A stretch of 64,000 nucleotides of DNA, taken from contig NZ_CP041409.1 in NCBI RefSeq assembly GCF_007065885.1, positions 62,001-126,000 of the forward strand, read 5' to 3'. Numbering within the stretch: position 1 is the stretch's first letter; each line of letters opens with the position of its first letter. The stretch comes from Altererythrobacter sp. TH136. GTDB taxonomy: Bacteria > Pseudomonadota > Alphaproteobacteria > Sphingomonadales > Sphingomonadaceae. The notes under the pieces are model-generated. The model was given only the letters and a program-made list of their open reading frames with translations. It made no database searches and was not told the DNA's origin. Both the position numbers and the translations under genes were made by a program. This document shows, piece after piece, positions 62,238 through 64,000 of the stretch.

Positions 62238-64000
<1,763 letters not shown>

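Overview
The window is high-GC DNA, tightly packed on both strands and visibly alphaproteobacterial. It most resembles Sphingomonadales, probably Erythrobacteraceae or a close relative. The best single clue is a circularly permuted (two-piece) tmRNA gene at about 11396-11720 whose tag frame reads ANDNEALALAA, the form I associate with sphingomonads. Further support comes from several TonB-dependent receptor genes, an alphaproteobacterial GAAC-N7-GAAC SOS box before uvrA, and a str operon order rpsL-rpsG-fusA. I see no rRNA, tRNA, insertion sequence, prophage or CRISPR array.

Layout. 1-11 kb: end of an FAD oxidoreductase gene, ilvE behind a structured leader, Nudix proteins, tlyA-tspO, ubiK, recF, a two-gene phage-shock-like unit behind a consensus sigma-54 promoter, an SDR/Nudix pair and a lemA-TPM-TPM operon. 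11-18 kb: mscL, the tmRNA, a SleB-type cell-wall hydrolase, then a cobalamin riboswitch driving a complete B12 uptake operon (btuB, btuF, btuC, btuD; the last three junctions overlap by 4 bases). 18-23 kb: exported M3 and M13 metallopeptidases around thpR. 23-32 kb: uvrA and uvrB, separated by an AT-richer two-gene insert (HD phosphohydrolase plus nucleotidyltransferase, 26.1-28.2 kb), a shortened GFA gene and an HTH protein. 32-38 kb: a DUF3617 gene broken by an amber codon, an alpha/beta hydrolase, and the Anbu operon (ATP-grasp, alpha-E, transglutaminase, Anbu peptidase). 38-50 kb: extensin-like protein, putP, outer-membrane proteins, typA, a large TonB-dependent receptor, and an FtsX-type ABC exporter divergent from an SGNH esterase. 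50-60 kb: recO-leuB-glycosyltransferase, a PMT-family glycosyltransferase, metZ, apaG, a LysR regulator, an L,D-transpeptidase and a TonB-like protein. 61-64 kb: rpsL, rpsG and the first 588 codons of fusA, which runs off the end.

Themes. Envelope functions dominate (receptors, TonB, wall hydrolases, lipoproteins, peptidases). Repair genes are scattered (recF, uvrA, uvrB, recO), and uvrA and perhaps uvrB carry LexA-type boxes. The best candidate for an undescribed system is the HD/nucleotidyltransferase pair, with base composition and codon use unlike its neighbours. Other points worth attention are the sigma-54/palindrome arrangement before pspC, the ilvE leader, an apparent AUC start under a hairpin, and five convergent gene pairs whose stop codons share the same four bases.
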